A stretch of 64,000 nt of DNA from Dokdonella koreensis DS-123 (GCF_001632775.1 NZ_CP015249.1:910686-974685); one strand, 5' to 3'; shown: positions 9,478 through 21,908, numbered from the stretch's first letter. Numbers and translations are program-made. Notes: generated from the sequence alone by a model not told the origin.

Positions 9478-10362
9478 ATGCGGGTAGTGGCCACCGCGGT
9501 GCGCGCCGTGACGGCGGCGGTGCTGATCGGCGTCAGCACCTTGGTGCACGCCCTGCCGTTGTTCGTCCTGGCGATGCTGAAGGTGCTCGTGCCGGTGGCC
9601 GCCTTCCGGCGGCGCCTGTCGCGGGCGCTGGTGGTGTTGGCCGAGAGCTGGATCGGATTCAACAGCGGGCTGATGGCCCGCCTGGGCCGCACGCAGGTGC
9701 GCGTCAGCGGCATGGAAGGACTCCGCTACGACGAGTGGTATCTGGTGGTCTGCAACCATCAGAGCTGGGTCGACATCCCGGTTTTGCAGCGCGTCTTCAA
9801 CCGGCGCATCCCGTTCCTGCGCTTCTTCCTGAAAAGCCAGCTGATCTGGGTGCCGGTGCTGGGCCTGGCCTGGTGGGCGCTCGATTTTCCGTTCATGAAG
9901 CGCTACTCGCGCAACACGCTGGCCCGGCATCCGGAGCTGCGCGGCAAGGACCTCGAGGCGACCCGGCGCGCCTGTGCCAAGTACCGCGACATGCCGGTGT
10001 CGGTCATGAACTTCGTCGAGGGCACGCGTTTGACCGCCGACAAGCACGCGCAGCAGCGCTCGCCGTATCGGCACCTGCTGCAGCCACGCGCCGGCGGCGT
10101 CGCCTTCGTGCTGGAGGCGATGGGCGACCTGCTCGACGCGGTGGTCGACGTCACGCTGGTCTACCCGCAAGGCCGGCCGACCGTCCTGGACCTGCTCTGC
10201 GGCCGCGTGCGCGAGGTGCGCGTCCAGGTGCGCCGGCTGCCGGTCCCGCTCGCCTTGTTGCAGGGTGGCTACGACGACGCGGCCGCGCGGGCACGCTTCC
10301 AGGACTGGATCAACCGGCTGTGGCGCGAGAAGGACGCGACGATCGCCGGCAGCCTGTCTTGA
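9478..10362 (+). CDS. 1-acyl-glycerol-3-phosphate acyltransferase-like protein (PlsC/YihG type)
   Basis: The 294-residue protein starts with a hydrophobic stretch (about 10–40). It carries the HxxxxD acyltransferase motif as NHQSWVD (His94, Asp99), then FLKSQLIWVPVLG and the third motif FVEGTR. These are features of lysophospholipid acyltransferases of the YihG/YihG-like group acting at the inner membrane. Acceptor and acyl donor cannot be told from sequence. The gene begins 5 bases after the pfp stop, so it is likely translated from the same transcript, although the metabolic link is not obvious. It converges on the LysR gene. Confidence 0.87.
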   Translation: MRVVATAVRAVTAAVLIGVSTLVHALPLFVLAMLKVLVPVAAFRRRLSRALVVLAESWIGFNSGLMARLGRTQVRVSGMEGLRYDEWYLVVCNHQSWVDIPVLQRVFNRRIPFLRFFLKSQLIWVPVLGLAWWALDFPFMKRYSRNTLARHPELRGKDLEATRRACAKYRDMPVSVMNFVEGTRLTADKHAQQRSPYRHLLQPRAGGVAFVLEAMGDLLDAVVDVTLVYPQGRPTVLDLLCGRVREVRVQVRRLPVPLALLQGGYDDAAARARFQDWINRLWREKDATIAGSLS

Positions 10363-10415
10363 TGCGCGGACCGGTGGCGTCCGCGATTCCGGGCCCGGCC
10401 AACCGTCCGCCCGCT

Positions 10416-11387
10416 TCAGGTCTTGCCTGCGCGCCGCTTGCGCCGCTGGCGGCGCTGGGCCAGCAGCAGCGCGTCGTCGGCGATGGCCGCACCGGTCTTG
10501 CCGTGCATGCGATTGGCCTGCAGCAGCGGCGGGCATTCGCGCACCAGTGTCTCGACCACGGCGCGCTGCAGGCTGGTCGGATGGGGCTGGGTGTGGAACT
10601 GCAGCAGGACGGGGACCTCGAACGGCCGGTAGCCGGCGACCGCGCGCACCTCGTGCTCGGGCCGGATCAGGTGCACCGGTACCACGGCGCGGCCGATGCC
10701 CTGCGAGACCGCATCGATCAGCCCGTAGATGTCGTCGAAGTATGCGCGCAGCATGCGCGGCACGGTCGCGCCGGTCTGGCTCAGGAAGAAGCGCTCGGTG
10801 AAGTTGTCGCGCGGCTCGTGGTCGATGTAGCAGTCGGGCCGGGTGGCATGGCGGACCGACTCGATCAGCACGTTGCGCTCGATCCCGATCTGCACGTTCT
10901 CGATGCCCATGCGCTCGCACTCGGACAGCGACAGGCAGAAGTCGACGCGTCCGTCGATCAGCATGTCGTGGATCTGGTGCACCTCGCCCTTGATCGTCTG
11001 GCAGGTCAGGCGCGGGTTGGCGCGCAGCAGGACCGCCAGCGCCGGCAGCGCCACCGACCGCAGCGACGAGGAGAACGCGACCAGACGGAAGAAGCCGGCC
11101 AGGTTGCCGTCCTCGCTCTTGCCGCCGATCAGGTTGTCGATGAGGTCCTGTTCCTGCAACGCGATGCTGGCGGCATAGCGCTGCAGCACGCGGCCCGACT
11201 CGGTCAGCTCCAGGCCCTCGCGCAGGCGCAGGAACAGGATCTGGCCGACGGTCTCCTCGAGGTTCTGGATGCGCTTGGTCAGCGCCGGCTGGCTGATGTG
11301 CAGCAGCTCCGCGGCCCGCCCGAACTTCAGCTCGCGTGCCAGCACGACGAACGATTCGAGCTGTGCCGATGAGAGCCGGGTGGTCAT
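10416..11387 (-). CDS. LysR-family transcriptional regulator
   Basis: The 323-residue regulator starts with a winged helix-turn-helix (about 5–63: LSSAQLESFVVLARELKFGRAAELLHISQPALTKRI in part). An effector-binding domain follows (about 95–300), and the C-terminus is strongly basic (QRRQRRKRRAGKT). The ATG at 11387 is standard for LysR proteins; upstream codons in the frame are unlike the family. It is divergent from the TIGR03032-type gene with 151 bases between, so that gene is a natural target candidate. The effector is unknown. Confidence 0.9.
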   Translation of the reverse strand: MTTRLSSAQLESFVVLARELKFGRAAELLHISQPALTKRIQNLEETVGQILFLRLREGLELTESGRVLQRYAASIALQEQDLIDNLIGGKSEDGNLAGFFRLVAFSSSLRSVALPALAVLLRANPRLTCQTIKGEVHQIHDMLIDGRVDFCLSLSECERMGIENVQIGIERNVLIESVRHATRPDCYIDHEPRDNFTERFFLSQTGATVPRMLRAYFDDIYGLIDAVSQGIGRAVVPVHLIRPEHEVRAVAGYRPFEVPVLLQFHTQPHPTSLQRAVVETLVRECPPLLQANRMHGKTGAAIADDALLLAQRRQRRKRRAGKT

Positions 11388-11538
11388 TGCAGGCGACTCC
11401 GGTGCCGTTTCCGAACTATAGCCACACTGTACGCCGATGGCGCAGCGGCGAGCGGGTCGCCCGCGCGCGCCGCAGCGCGGGCAGGCGTTGCAACGGCCCG
11501 CCGGATCGTCAACGATGCGGGCCTTTCCGGAACAGGCC

Positions 11539-12678
11539 ATGTCCATGAGCAGCCCGCCTTCGCAACCCGCCGCCGGCCCGGCCGGTACGGCGCCCGCCGG
11601 CGACGCGCCGGCCGCCGTCCTCGCCAGCGTGCACACCACCAACCTGCCGGACCTGCTGCGCCAGTTGCAGGGCTGCCTGATCGTCAGCACCTACCAGGCC
11701 GGCAAGCTGGTGATCCTGCGACCCGACGGTGCTGCGATCAATACGCATTTCCGCACCTTCGATCGCCCGATGGGCATGGCCGCCGACGGCGAGCGCATCG
11801 CGCTCGGCACGCGGGTGGAGATCGTCGAGTTCCGCAACATGCCGGCGGTGGCCTCCCGGTTGAACGACCCGCCGCGGCACGACGCGGTCTACCTGGCGCG
11901 GCGCGGCCATGTCACCGGCGCCATCGACATCCACGAGATGGCCTGGGATCGCAACGGCGACCTGTGGTTCGTCAACACGCTGTTCTCGTGCCTGTGCACC
12001 CTCGACGACAAGTCCAGTTTCGTGCCGCGCTGGCGTCCTTCGTTCGTCAGCCACCTGGCGCCGGAGGACCGCTGCCACCTGAACGGGCTCGGGATGCGGG
12101 ATGGCCGGCCGCGCTACCTGACGGCGCTGGGCGAAACCAACACGCCGCAGGGCTGGCGTGCCAACAAGCGCGACGGCGGCCTCCTGCTCGACATGCAGTC
12201 CAACCAGGTGATCGCGCGCGGCCTGTCGATGCCGCATTCGCCGCGCTGGTACGACGACCGGTTGTGGGTGCTCGAGTCCGGCCGCGGCGCCCTGGTCACG
12301 ATCGACCCGAAGACCGGTGCCAAGACCGACGTCGCCCGCGTCCCCGGCTTCGCGCGCGGACTGGATTTCCTCGGCCCGGTGGCGTTCATCGGCCTGTCGC
12401 AGCTGCGCGAGACCAACGCGTTCACCGACATCCCGATCACCGAGGACAACGTCGACCGGTTGTCGGGCGTGTGGGCGGTGCACATCGGCACCGGCAAGAC
12501 CGTCGGCCTCCTGAAGTTCACCGGCGGCGTGCAGGAGATCTTCGCCGTGCAGGCCTTGCCGGGTATCGGGTTCCCGGAGGTCATCCACGAGGGCGAGTAT
12601 CTCGAGACCGCCTATGCCTTGCCCGACGATGCCCTGCGGGACGTCAGGTTCTCGCCGCCGCCGGCACCGGCGGCATAG
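11539..12678 (+). CDS. TIGR03032/DUF4915 family protein of unknown function
   Basis: The 379-residue protein contains GCLIVSTYQAGKLVILR, the characteristic start of this family. Repeated Trp/Asp-rich segments (AWDRNGDLWFVNT, HSPRWYDDRLWVLESG) suggest a beta-propeller. The first 30 residues are Ala/Pro-rich and probably disordered. Family members are uncharacterised; some sit near glycan or peptide-modification genes, but no such link is seen here. The start is uncertain: ATG codons at 11515 and 11539 are both possible and neither has a clear ribosome site. It is divergent from a LysR gene. Confidence 0.75.
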   Translation: MSMSSPPSQPAAGPAGTAPAGDAPAAVLASVHTTNLPDLLRQLQGCLIVSTYQAGKLVILRPDGAAINTHFRTFDRPMGMAADGERIALGTRVEIVEFRNMPAVASRLNDPPRHDAVYLARRGHVTGAIDIHEMAWDRNGDLWFVNTLFSCLCTLDDKSSFVPRWRPSFVSHLAPEDRCHLNGLGMRDGRPRYLTALGETNTPQGWRANKRDGGLLLDMQSNQVIARGLSMPHSPRWYDDRLWVLESGRGALVTIDPKTGAKTDVARVPGFARGLDFLGPVAFIGLSQLRETNAFTDIPITEDNVDRLSGVWAVHIGTGKTVGLLKFTGGVQEIFAVQALPGIGFPEVIHEGEYLETAYALPDDALRDVRFSPPPAPAA

Positions 12679-12720
12679 CCGCAGGTTATCGAACGATTCC
12701 TGCGGGCGATCGCGATAACC
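12679..12720 (+). other. Two mutually exclusive hairpins between genes
   Basis: CCGCAGG (12679–12685) can pair with CCTGCGG (12699–12705). GGTTATCG (12684–12691) can pair with CGATAACC (12713–12720). The left arms overlap at 12684–12685, so both stems cannot form fully at once. The site is directly behind the TIGR03032-type gene and 90 bases before the sigma-like gene; it may be only a weak terminator. Confidence 0.4.
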
Positions 12721-12809
12721 GGCGGCTATCGGCGCGTCAGGAAGTTTGATTGGACGGCGCTCGCGCCCTCGGCAACGATACGGGCGGGTATTGCGGGCGG
12801 GAGACGGCC

Positions 12810-13379
12810 ATGCCGGAGGTTTCGGTTGTCGCACAGCACATCGGCCGTTTCGGCACCGGATCGCAGGCCGGGACCGTGCATGTCCTCGGGCCGGTCCTGG
12901 GCTATGGGCACTACCTGCCGCTGCTGCGGCGCTGGCTGTGCGACCGGTTGCCGCCGGACCGGCAAGCCGCCGGCCGCGTCGCCGAGATGGCCTGCCGCCT
13001 GCTGGCCGATCCACTGCACGGTCGCGATCCGTCTCGTCGCGGCGTGAACCCGCTGGTCGCCCTGCGCGACCTCGCGCTGGCCGAGCTGTCGGTCGCGCCG
13101 TCGGCAGAGGCGCAGGCGCGTCGCCCAGCCGCCCCGGTGTCGGCGCGGGTGGAGCAACTGGTCGGCCGCGACCAGGTACACGCCTACGAGCAGGCGCTGG
13201 CGAAGCTGCCGCGGACCGAGCGCGAAGTCCTGGTGCTGCGCATCGAGTTCGCGATGGAGTACCTGCAGATCGCCGACGAGACCGGCCTGAGCGAGGCGCG
13301 GGTGCGCGAGGTGGCCGTCAACGGTCTTGCGGCACTCGTGCTCGTGCTGGCGGCGCGCCGGGGCGCCGTGCCGCACTAG
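12810..13379 (+). CDS. ECF-like RNA polymerase sigma factor, divergent
   Basis: The 189-residue protein ends in a clear sigma region 4 (about 130–178: LPRTEREVLVLRIEFAMEYLQIADETGL, then SEARVREVAVNGLAAL). The N-terminal half (about 30–95) has the helical outline of region 2 (HYLPLLRRWL, then VNPLVALRDLALAEL), but the usual acidic and aromatic core residues are weak. The ATG at 12810, after GGGAGA, is preferred to a TTG at 12750. The stop codon TAG (13377–13379) lies inside the left terminal repeat of the element at 13376–13646, so insertion may have set the present C-terminus. No anti-sigma gene is adjacent. Confidence 0.7.
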   Translation: MPEVSVVAQHIGRFGTGSQAGTVHVLGPVLGYGHYLPLLRRWLCDRLPPDRQAAGRVAEMACRLLADPLHGRDPSRRGVNPLVALRDLALAELSVAPSAEAQARRPAAPVSARVEQLVGRDQVHAYEQALAKLPRTEREVLVLRIEFAMEYLQIADETGLSEARVREVAVNGLAALVLVLAARRGAVPH

Positions 13380-13646
13380 GGCGTGTCATCAATCCCCCGG
13401 CAGGTCGCGTTGGCCCTGGAAAGTCGTCAGGGGGTGTTGTGTGGCGCCGCGCCTGACTGGCCGTCAGGTCAAGCCGCGCAACGCACGCTGGCGGCTTTCC
13501 AGGGCCAACCCGTAGGGCCGCTCTTGCGTACGCCCGGGACTGCGTCATCGCTCGGGCGTGGACCCACGTCCACTTCCTCCCTCTTCCTTGGCCCGGACGC
13601 ACGCAAGAACGGCGCGGCCTACCGAGGGATTGATGACACGCCCTAG
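13376..13646. mobile_element. MITE-like element with 21-bp perfect terminal inverted repeats
   Basis: The 21 bases at 13376–13396 (CTAGGGCGTGTC...) are the exact reverse complement of 13626–13646. Inside are a perfect 14-bp inverted repeat (13410–13423 with 13495–13508), CCTGAC/GTCAGG (13452–13457 with 13463–13468) and ACGCCCG/CGGGCGT (13530–13536 with 13553–13559). No transposase or other gene fits in its 271 bp. CTAG at both tips is self-complementary, so a CTAG or TA target duplication cannot be told apart from the repeat. Ends of this kind resemble IS5-superfamily termini, but that is a guess. It abuts the sigma gene and supplies its stop codon. It fills most of the 443-base gap 13380–13822; the rest (13647–13800) shows nothing I can name. 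Confidence 0.75.
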
Positions 13647-13807
13647 CACGCGGTCGAGAAGGGGCTGTCCTGCCCGTTCTCGATGCACACGGTCGCGGCA
13701 ACGCCGCGTCGCCGGTCCCGCGGCTCAACGGCCTGAGCGGGCGACCCCTCCCCGGATCGCGCCAGCGGCCGTAGCCTGGGCGTCAATTCCCCGACGGGGC
13801 GATCGGC

Positions 13808-13813
13808 TACACT
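13808..13813 (+). promoter_or_regulatory. Candidate -10 (TACACT) in a hairpin abutting an ABC-F start
   Basis: TACACT forms most of the loop of a perfect 7-bp inverted repeat (GATCGGC 13801–13807, GCCGATC 13816–13822). The ATG at 13823 follows directly. No Shine-Dalgarno sequence is present, so a leaderless transcript or operator control of the promoter is possible. Confidence 0.4.
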
Positions 13814-13822
13814 ACGCCGATC

Positions 13823-15435
<1,613 letters not shown>

Positions 15436-15439
<4 letters not shown>

Positions 15440-16614
15440 GCGCCGTCCGGTCGCGTCGCCAGGCCACCGGTGCCCGCGCCGGCGCGCCGGCCGGCCGCCG
15501 AATGCAGGAACGGCCGCTCGGTCAGCCGGTAGGACAGCCACGCGACGGCGATCACGACCGGGACCAGCCAGAGCGCCAGCCGGGCCAGCCCGGCCGCCGG
15601 CGGCCACTGGCTGAAGCCGGTGCGATAGGCGACGACGAAGACGATGCCGTGCCACAGGTACAGGCTGTAGCTGATGCGGCCCAGGAAGGCCAGCAGGCGC
15701 CCTTCGAACAGGAATCCCGCCAGCCGACCGCCGGCGGCCGCGCCGTAGACGATCAGTGCCATCGGAATGCCGATCAGCGTCCAGTGGAAGAACATCCACG
15801 GCACGTCGGCAGTGTCGAGCACGTTGCCGCGCCGGCCCAGCTCGGCGACCAGCAGGGCCAGGCCGGCCAGGCCGGCCACCAGGGCCGCGGCCGGCCATGC
15901 CGAGCGGCCGGCCGGACGCCGCAGGTGCGCCCAGGCGGCCAGCACGCCGAACAGGAACTGGTCCAGGCGCGCCGGCAGGTGCATCACAGTCGTCCACCAG
16001 ATCAGGTCCGACGGCTGCCCGCTGAAGAGGCGGTCGTAGGCGAGCAGGCGGAAGGAGACCACCCAGACCATCACCAGCGTGACGACCAGCCAGGCGCGCG
16101 CATGGAACAGCAGCCAGGCCAGCAGCGGCAGCAGCAGGTAGAAATGCCATTCCACGGGCAGGCTCCACCACACGCCGTTCAGCAGCGGCCCGATGTCCGG
16201 GTACAGCAGGAACTCCATGCTCAGGTAGGCCAGCAGCTGCTTGGCGTCGATCGGCCAGGCGCCGCTGACCAGGTAGCCGCCGACGGTCAGGATCAGCAGC
16301 TGCGCGTAGAACGGCGGCAGCACGCGCAGGCAGCGTCGCTTGAAGAAGACGATCAGGTCCGGAAACGGCCGGCGTCCGTCGATCCAGGCCAGGAACGGCA
16401 GGCCGAGCAGGAAGCCCGACAGCACGAAGAACAGGTCCACCCCCAGCATGCCGCACGAGAACAGCGCGGTCAGGTCGACGCCGAGCACGACGACGGGGGG
16501 CGCCACCGCCAGCAGCCACAGATGCAGCAGCATGACCCAGATCGCGGCCAGTCCGCGCAGTCCGGTCAGCGCCGGGTAGTAGTCGGTAGGTGCGGTCACC
16601 GCGGAGCATCCCAT
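15436..16614 (-). CDS. Acyltransferase 3 family membrane protein
   Basis: The 392-residue protein has about ten hydrophobic helices. The family start YYPALTGLRGLAAIWVMLLHLW contains the conserved Arg and His, and GVDLFFVLSGFLLG follows. Later signatures are FLGRISYSLYLWHG and YRLTERPFL. Family members O-acylate surface glycans such as O-antigen or exopolysaccharide at the inner membrane. The surface glycan made with the 1096–4142 exporter would be a plausible substrate, but no proximity supports this. The ATG at 16614 (MGCSAV) is used. It is convergent with the ABC-F gene and divergent from hppA. Confidence 0.9.
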
Positions 16615-16720
16615 GATGCGGCGCCGGCACAGCGGGCCGGTCCGGCCGGCCAGTGTAGGGCCAATCGGCGGCGCCGGCGTGCTCGCTGCAGGGCGGCATG
16701 GCTGCTTCGGCGTCAGCGGC

Positions 16721-16726
16721 TATACT
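16721..16726 (+). promoter_or_regulatory. Candidate -10 (TATACT) of hppA
   Basis: TATACT lies 70 bases before the hppA start, in the divergent gap between the acyltransferase and hppA genes. The hexamer 17 bp upstream (ATGGCT) matches the -35 consensus at only three positions. Confidence 0.4.
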
Positions 16727-16796
16727 GGTCGGCGTTGTCCAGCGGCCGCCAAGAGCCACCTGCACGTCCACGAAACGCACCGGGGAGGAAAGCTAC

Positions 16797-18830
<2,034 letters not shown>

Positions 18831-18853
18831 CCGCCTGCGGTTGCGCACAATCA

Positions 18854-18882
18854 GACGAAGCCCCGGTCCTCGGGGCTTCGTC
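18854..18882 (+). terminator. Terminator hairpin after hppA
   Basis: An 11-bp perfect stem (18854–18864 with 18872–18882) with a 7-nt loop begins 24 bases after the hppA stop. Only a weak T-rich tail (GTTCTCGT) follows. It ends 20 bases before the prolyl oligopeptidase start. Confidence 0.65.
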
Positions 18883-18901
18883 GTTCTCGTCGGAAGCCTC
18901 C

Positions 18902-21010
18902 ATGCTCTCTCAACGCCTGCTTCTCTCCATCGGTCTCCTGCTCAGCACCTCCCTCATGGCCCAAGCTCCCGCACCCGCCCCGTCGCAGGACGGCGACGAT
19001 CCGTACCTGTGGCTCGAAGACGTCGGCGGCGACAAGGCGCTGGACTGGGTCAAGGCACGCAATGCCGAATCGACCGCCGCGCTGGCCGACAGCAAGGCGT
19101 TCGAGCAGACGCGCGAGCGCATCCTCGAAGTGCTCGACTCGGACGCGCGCATCCCCGGCGTCGTCAAGATGGGGGCGTACTACTACAACTTCTGGCGCGA
19201 CAAGACGCACCAGCGCGGCCTCTGGCGCCGCACGACCCTGGACGAGTACCGCAAGGACAGTCCGGCCTGGGAGACCATCCTGGACCTGGATGCGCTCGGC
19301 AAGAAGGAAAACGAGAACTGGGTCTGGCACGGAGCCGAGTGCCTGCGCCCGTATGACGGCCGCTGCCTGCTCTCGCTGTCGCGCGGCGGCGCGGACGCCA
19401 CGGTGGTCCGCGAGTTCGACCTCAAGACGCGTGACTTCGTCGCCGACGGCTTCCGCCTGGCGGAGGCCAAGTCCTCGGTCAACTGGATCGACATCGACAC
19501 GCTGTTCGTCGGTACCGATACCGGTGCCGGCTCGATGACGCGCTCGGGCTATCCGCGCATCGCCAAGCGCTGGAAGCGCAGCACGCCGATCGAGTCGGCG
19601 ACGGTGGTGTACGAAGGAACGGCGGACGACCTCAGCATCAATGCGTACCACGACGACACACCCGGCTTCGAGCGTGATTTCGTCCGCCGCACGATCGATT
19701 TCTATTCCAGCCAGACCTTCGTGATCGGCAAGGACGGCAAGCAGGCCCGGCTGCCGATTCCCGACGACGCCAACGGCAGCGTCCATCGCGAGTGGCTGAC
19801 CGTCGAGACGCGCATGCCGTGGACCGTCGACGGCAAGACCTATCCCGGCGGTGCGCTGCTCGCCGCGAAGTTCGACGACTTCATGGCCGGCAAGCGCGAG
19901 CTGGTCGTGCTGTTCGAGCCGACCGAGACGACGTCGCTGGCCGGCTATTCGTGGACGCGGCATCACCTGATCGTCAACCAGCTCGACGACGTCAAGAGCG
20001 TGCTCACCGTGCTCACGCCGGCGGACGGCGCGTGGAAGCGCTCGACGCTGCCCGGTGCGCCGAAGCTCAGCACCGTGTCGGCGACGGCGATCGACGCCGA
20101 CGACAGCGACGACTATTTCATGACCGTCGCCGGCTACCTGGAGCCGACCACGCTCTATCGCGGCGTGATCGGCGAGGCCAAGGCCGAAGTCCTCAAGCGC
20201 ACGCCGGCATTCTTCGACGCCTCGCGCCTCGACGTGGCCCAGCACTTCGTGAAGTCCAAGGACGGCACGCGCATCCCGTACTTCATCGTGGCACCGCGCG
20301 ATCTGCGCAAGAACGGCGCCAATCCGACCCTGCTGTACGGCTACGGCGGCTTCGAGGTCTCGCTCCAGCCGGGCTACGCCGCGGTCGCGGGACGCGCCTG
20401 GCTCGAGAAGGGCGGCGTCTACGTCGTCGCCAACATCCGTGGCGGTGGCGAGTACGGCCCGCGCTGGCACCAGGCGGCGCTCAAGCAGAACCGCCTGCGT
20501 GCCTACGAGGATTTTGCGGCCGTGGCCGAGGACCTGATCGCGCGCAAGATCACTTCGCCCGCGCACCTGGGCATCCAGGGCGGCAGCAACGGCGGCCTGC
20601 TGATGGGCAACATGACCGTGCTGTACCCGAAGCTGTTCGGCGCGGTGGTCTGCCAGGTGCCGCTGCTCGACATGAAGCGCTACAGCCACCTGCTGGCGGG
20701 CGCTTCGTGGATGGCCGAATACGGCGATCCGGACAAGGCCGAGGAGTGGCAGTACATCCGTACGTTCTCGCCGTACCAGAACGTGCGCAAGGACGTGAAG
20801 TACCCGCCGGTGCTGTTCACGACCTCCACGCGTGACGACCGTGTCCATCCCGGCCATGCGCGCAAGATGATGGCGCGGATGCGCGAGCAGGGCCACGACG
20901 TGACCTACTACGAGAACATCGAAGGGGGACACGGCGGTGCTGCCGACAACCGGCAGGCGGCCTTCATGCAGGCGCTGGCCTATACCTTCCTCTGGCAGCA
21001 CTTGAAGTAA
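18902..21010 (+). CDS. Secreted prolyl oligopeptidase (S9A family)
   Basis: The 702-residue protein has a signal peptide (LLLSIGLLLSTSLMAQA, cleavage near 20–22). A seven-bladed propeller region follows (about 80–420), then an alpha/beta hydrolase domain. The triad is visible: Ser562 in GGSNGG, Asp645 or Asp646 in TRDDRVHPGHA, and His677 in EGGHGGA. It should cut short peptides after Pro, probably in the periplasm or outside the cell. The frame stays open far upstream across hppA, but the ATG at 18902 with the signal peptide is the only sensible start. A canonical terminator follows 40 bases after the stop. Confidence 0.95.
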   Translation: MLSQRLLLSIGLLLSTSLMAQAPAPAPSQDGDDPYLWLEDVGGDKALDWVKARNAESTAALADSKAFEQTRERILEVLDSDARIPGVVKMGAYYYNFWRDKTHQRGLWRRTTLDEYRKDSPAWETILDLDALGKKENENWVWHGAECLRPYDGRCLLSLSRGGADATVVREFDLKTRDFVADGFRLAEAKSSVNWIDIDTLFVGTDTGAGSMTRSGYPRIAKRWKRSTPIESATVVYEGTADDLSINAYHDDTPGFERDFVRRTIDFYSSQTFVIGKDGKQARLPIPDDANGSVHREWLTVETRMPWTVDGKTYPGGALLAAKFDDFMAGKRELVVLFEPTETTSLAGYSWTRHHLIVNQLDDVKSVLTVLTPADGAWKRSTLPGAPKLSTVSATAIDADDSDDYFMTVAGYLEPTTLYRGVIGEAKAEVLKRTPAFFDASRLDVAQHFVKSKDGTRIPYFIVAPRDLRKNGANPTLLYGYGGFEVSLQPGYAAVAGRAWLEKGGVYVVANIRGGGEYGPRWHQAALKQNRLRAYEDFAAVAEDLIARKITSPAHLGIQGGSNGGLLMGNMTVLYPKLFGAVVCQVPLLDMKRYSHLLAGASWMAEYGDPDKAEEWQYIRTFSPYQNVRKDVKYPPVLFTTSTRDDRVHPGHARKMMARMREQGHDVTYYENIEGGHGGAADNRQAAFMQALAYTFLWQHLK

Positions 21011-21049
21011 TTCCGAGGTCGGCCGCCGATGCGGCCGCCGGTTTCCGAA

Positions 21050-21075
21050 GGCCCGCTCGAGCGGGCCTTTTTTTT
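21050..21075 (+). terminator. Rho-independent terminator of the prolyl oligopeptidase gene
   Basis: The 18-base palindrome 21050–21067 (GGCCCGCTCGAGCGGGCC) is followed by eight T residues. Confidence 0.92.
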
Positions 21076-21116
21076 GGTTCTTCGCCATGCGCGGGAATCA
21101 ATCAGCTGCCGCGCTC

Positions 21117-21158
21117 GTTGCTGTTGCTGTTGCTGTTGCCGTTGCTTTGGCTGTTGGC
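21117..21158. repeat. Degenerate GTTGCT hexamer tandem
   Basis: About seven hexamers of GTTGCT or close variants run in tandem. They form the outer edge of the left arm of the inverted repeat at 21145–21729. No coding role can be supported. Confidence 0.7.
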
Positions 21159-21729
21159 GCCTAAAGCGAGCCGAGCATCGCAGGTCGGCCAGGCCGCAGA
21201 GCTGCCCCGTGTTTGAGCGAAGCGAGTTGGGGCAGCGTGCCTGGCCGGCCGAGAAGCGCAGGGGACCGGCGCGGCGCAGCCGCGGCGGCTCGCGCCGGCG
21301 ACCACGGTTTTGGTTACTTTTGCCAAGACAAAGAATTTCCTGGAGACATTCTTGACGTCGCGCAGCGACGGCCCGAAGGGCGGCCGCCATGGATGGCGGG
21401 CCGCAAAAGTCACCCGCGCGCGCAGCGTGCGGAAGCTCTTGCTCTTAGCTTTCGCTGTGGCTTTTGAGGATTGCCGGCACGGAGCAAAGCAGGAGCAGAA
21501 GCAAGATCAAGAGCTTTCGTCCGCTACGCGGCCGAGTCCCTTTTGAATGGGCCAAAAGGAACCAAAAGCCCTCTCGCCCGGCGCAAGCCGATCCGGCTAC
21601 GCCGGATCGGTTCCCTGCGCTTCTCGGACGACGAGGCACGGCGCCCCAACTCGCTTCGCTCAAACACGGGGCGCCTCTGCGGCCTCGCCGCCCTGCGATG
21701 CTCGGCTTGCTTTAGGGCGGAAAAGCCAA
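21145..21729. repeat. Large imperfect inverted repeat island
   Basis: The left arm (about 21145–21330) and right arm (about 21548–21729) are reverse complements with mismatches. Well-matched blocks include CCCCAACTCGCTTCGCTCAA, CTGCGCTTCTCGG and TGCGATGCTCGGC, with AACCAAAA on the centre side of both. The centre (about 21331–21547) holds further AAAGC/GAGCAAAAGC-type runs. Short frames read outward from the arms give similar peptides in both copies, which is expected from repeated DNA and not evidence of genes. This island fills the 898-base gap between the prolyl oligopeptidase and TonB-family genes, and I see no real gene in it. Similar interspersed repeats occur in Lysobacterales genomes as far as I recall. 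Confidence 0.75.
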
Positions 21730-21896
21730 GGGCCAAATCCAAAGCAGGAGCAAAAGCCGTATGGCCCTGCGAATGGGTGAAGAACCTTTTTTGCCGCCGC
21801 TGCCGGAGCCTGCGCCGCGCCGCCACGCGCGCATGCGACATCCGCCAACCCCGCCGGCGTTCCGCCCGCGTTGCAATCGCCTGACGGGGTTCGATG

Positions 21897-21901
21897 GAGG
21901 G
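21897..21901 (+). promoter_or_regulatory. Ribosome binding site deciding the TonB-family start
   Basis: GAGGGG-type sequence (GGAGG, 21897–21901) lies 7 nt before the ATG at 21909. It overlaps the in-frame ATG at 21894, which therefore is unlikely to be the start. Confidence 0.6.
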
Positions 21902-21908
21902 GCAGGCG

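Noticed and set aside
21102-21413. A 103-residue minus-strand frame, and a related 77-residue plus-strand frame at 21547–21780
   Set aside because: They are similar only because they lie in the two arms of an inverted repeat; no ribosome site, and composition is not protein-like. Kept as repeat DNA.
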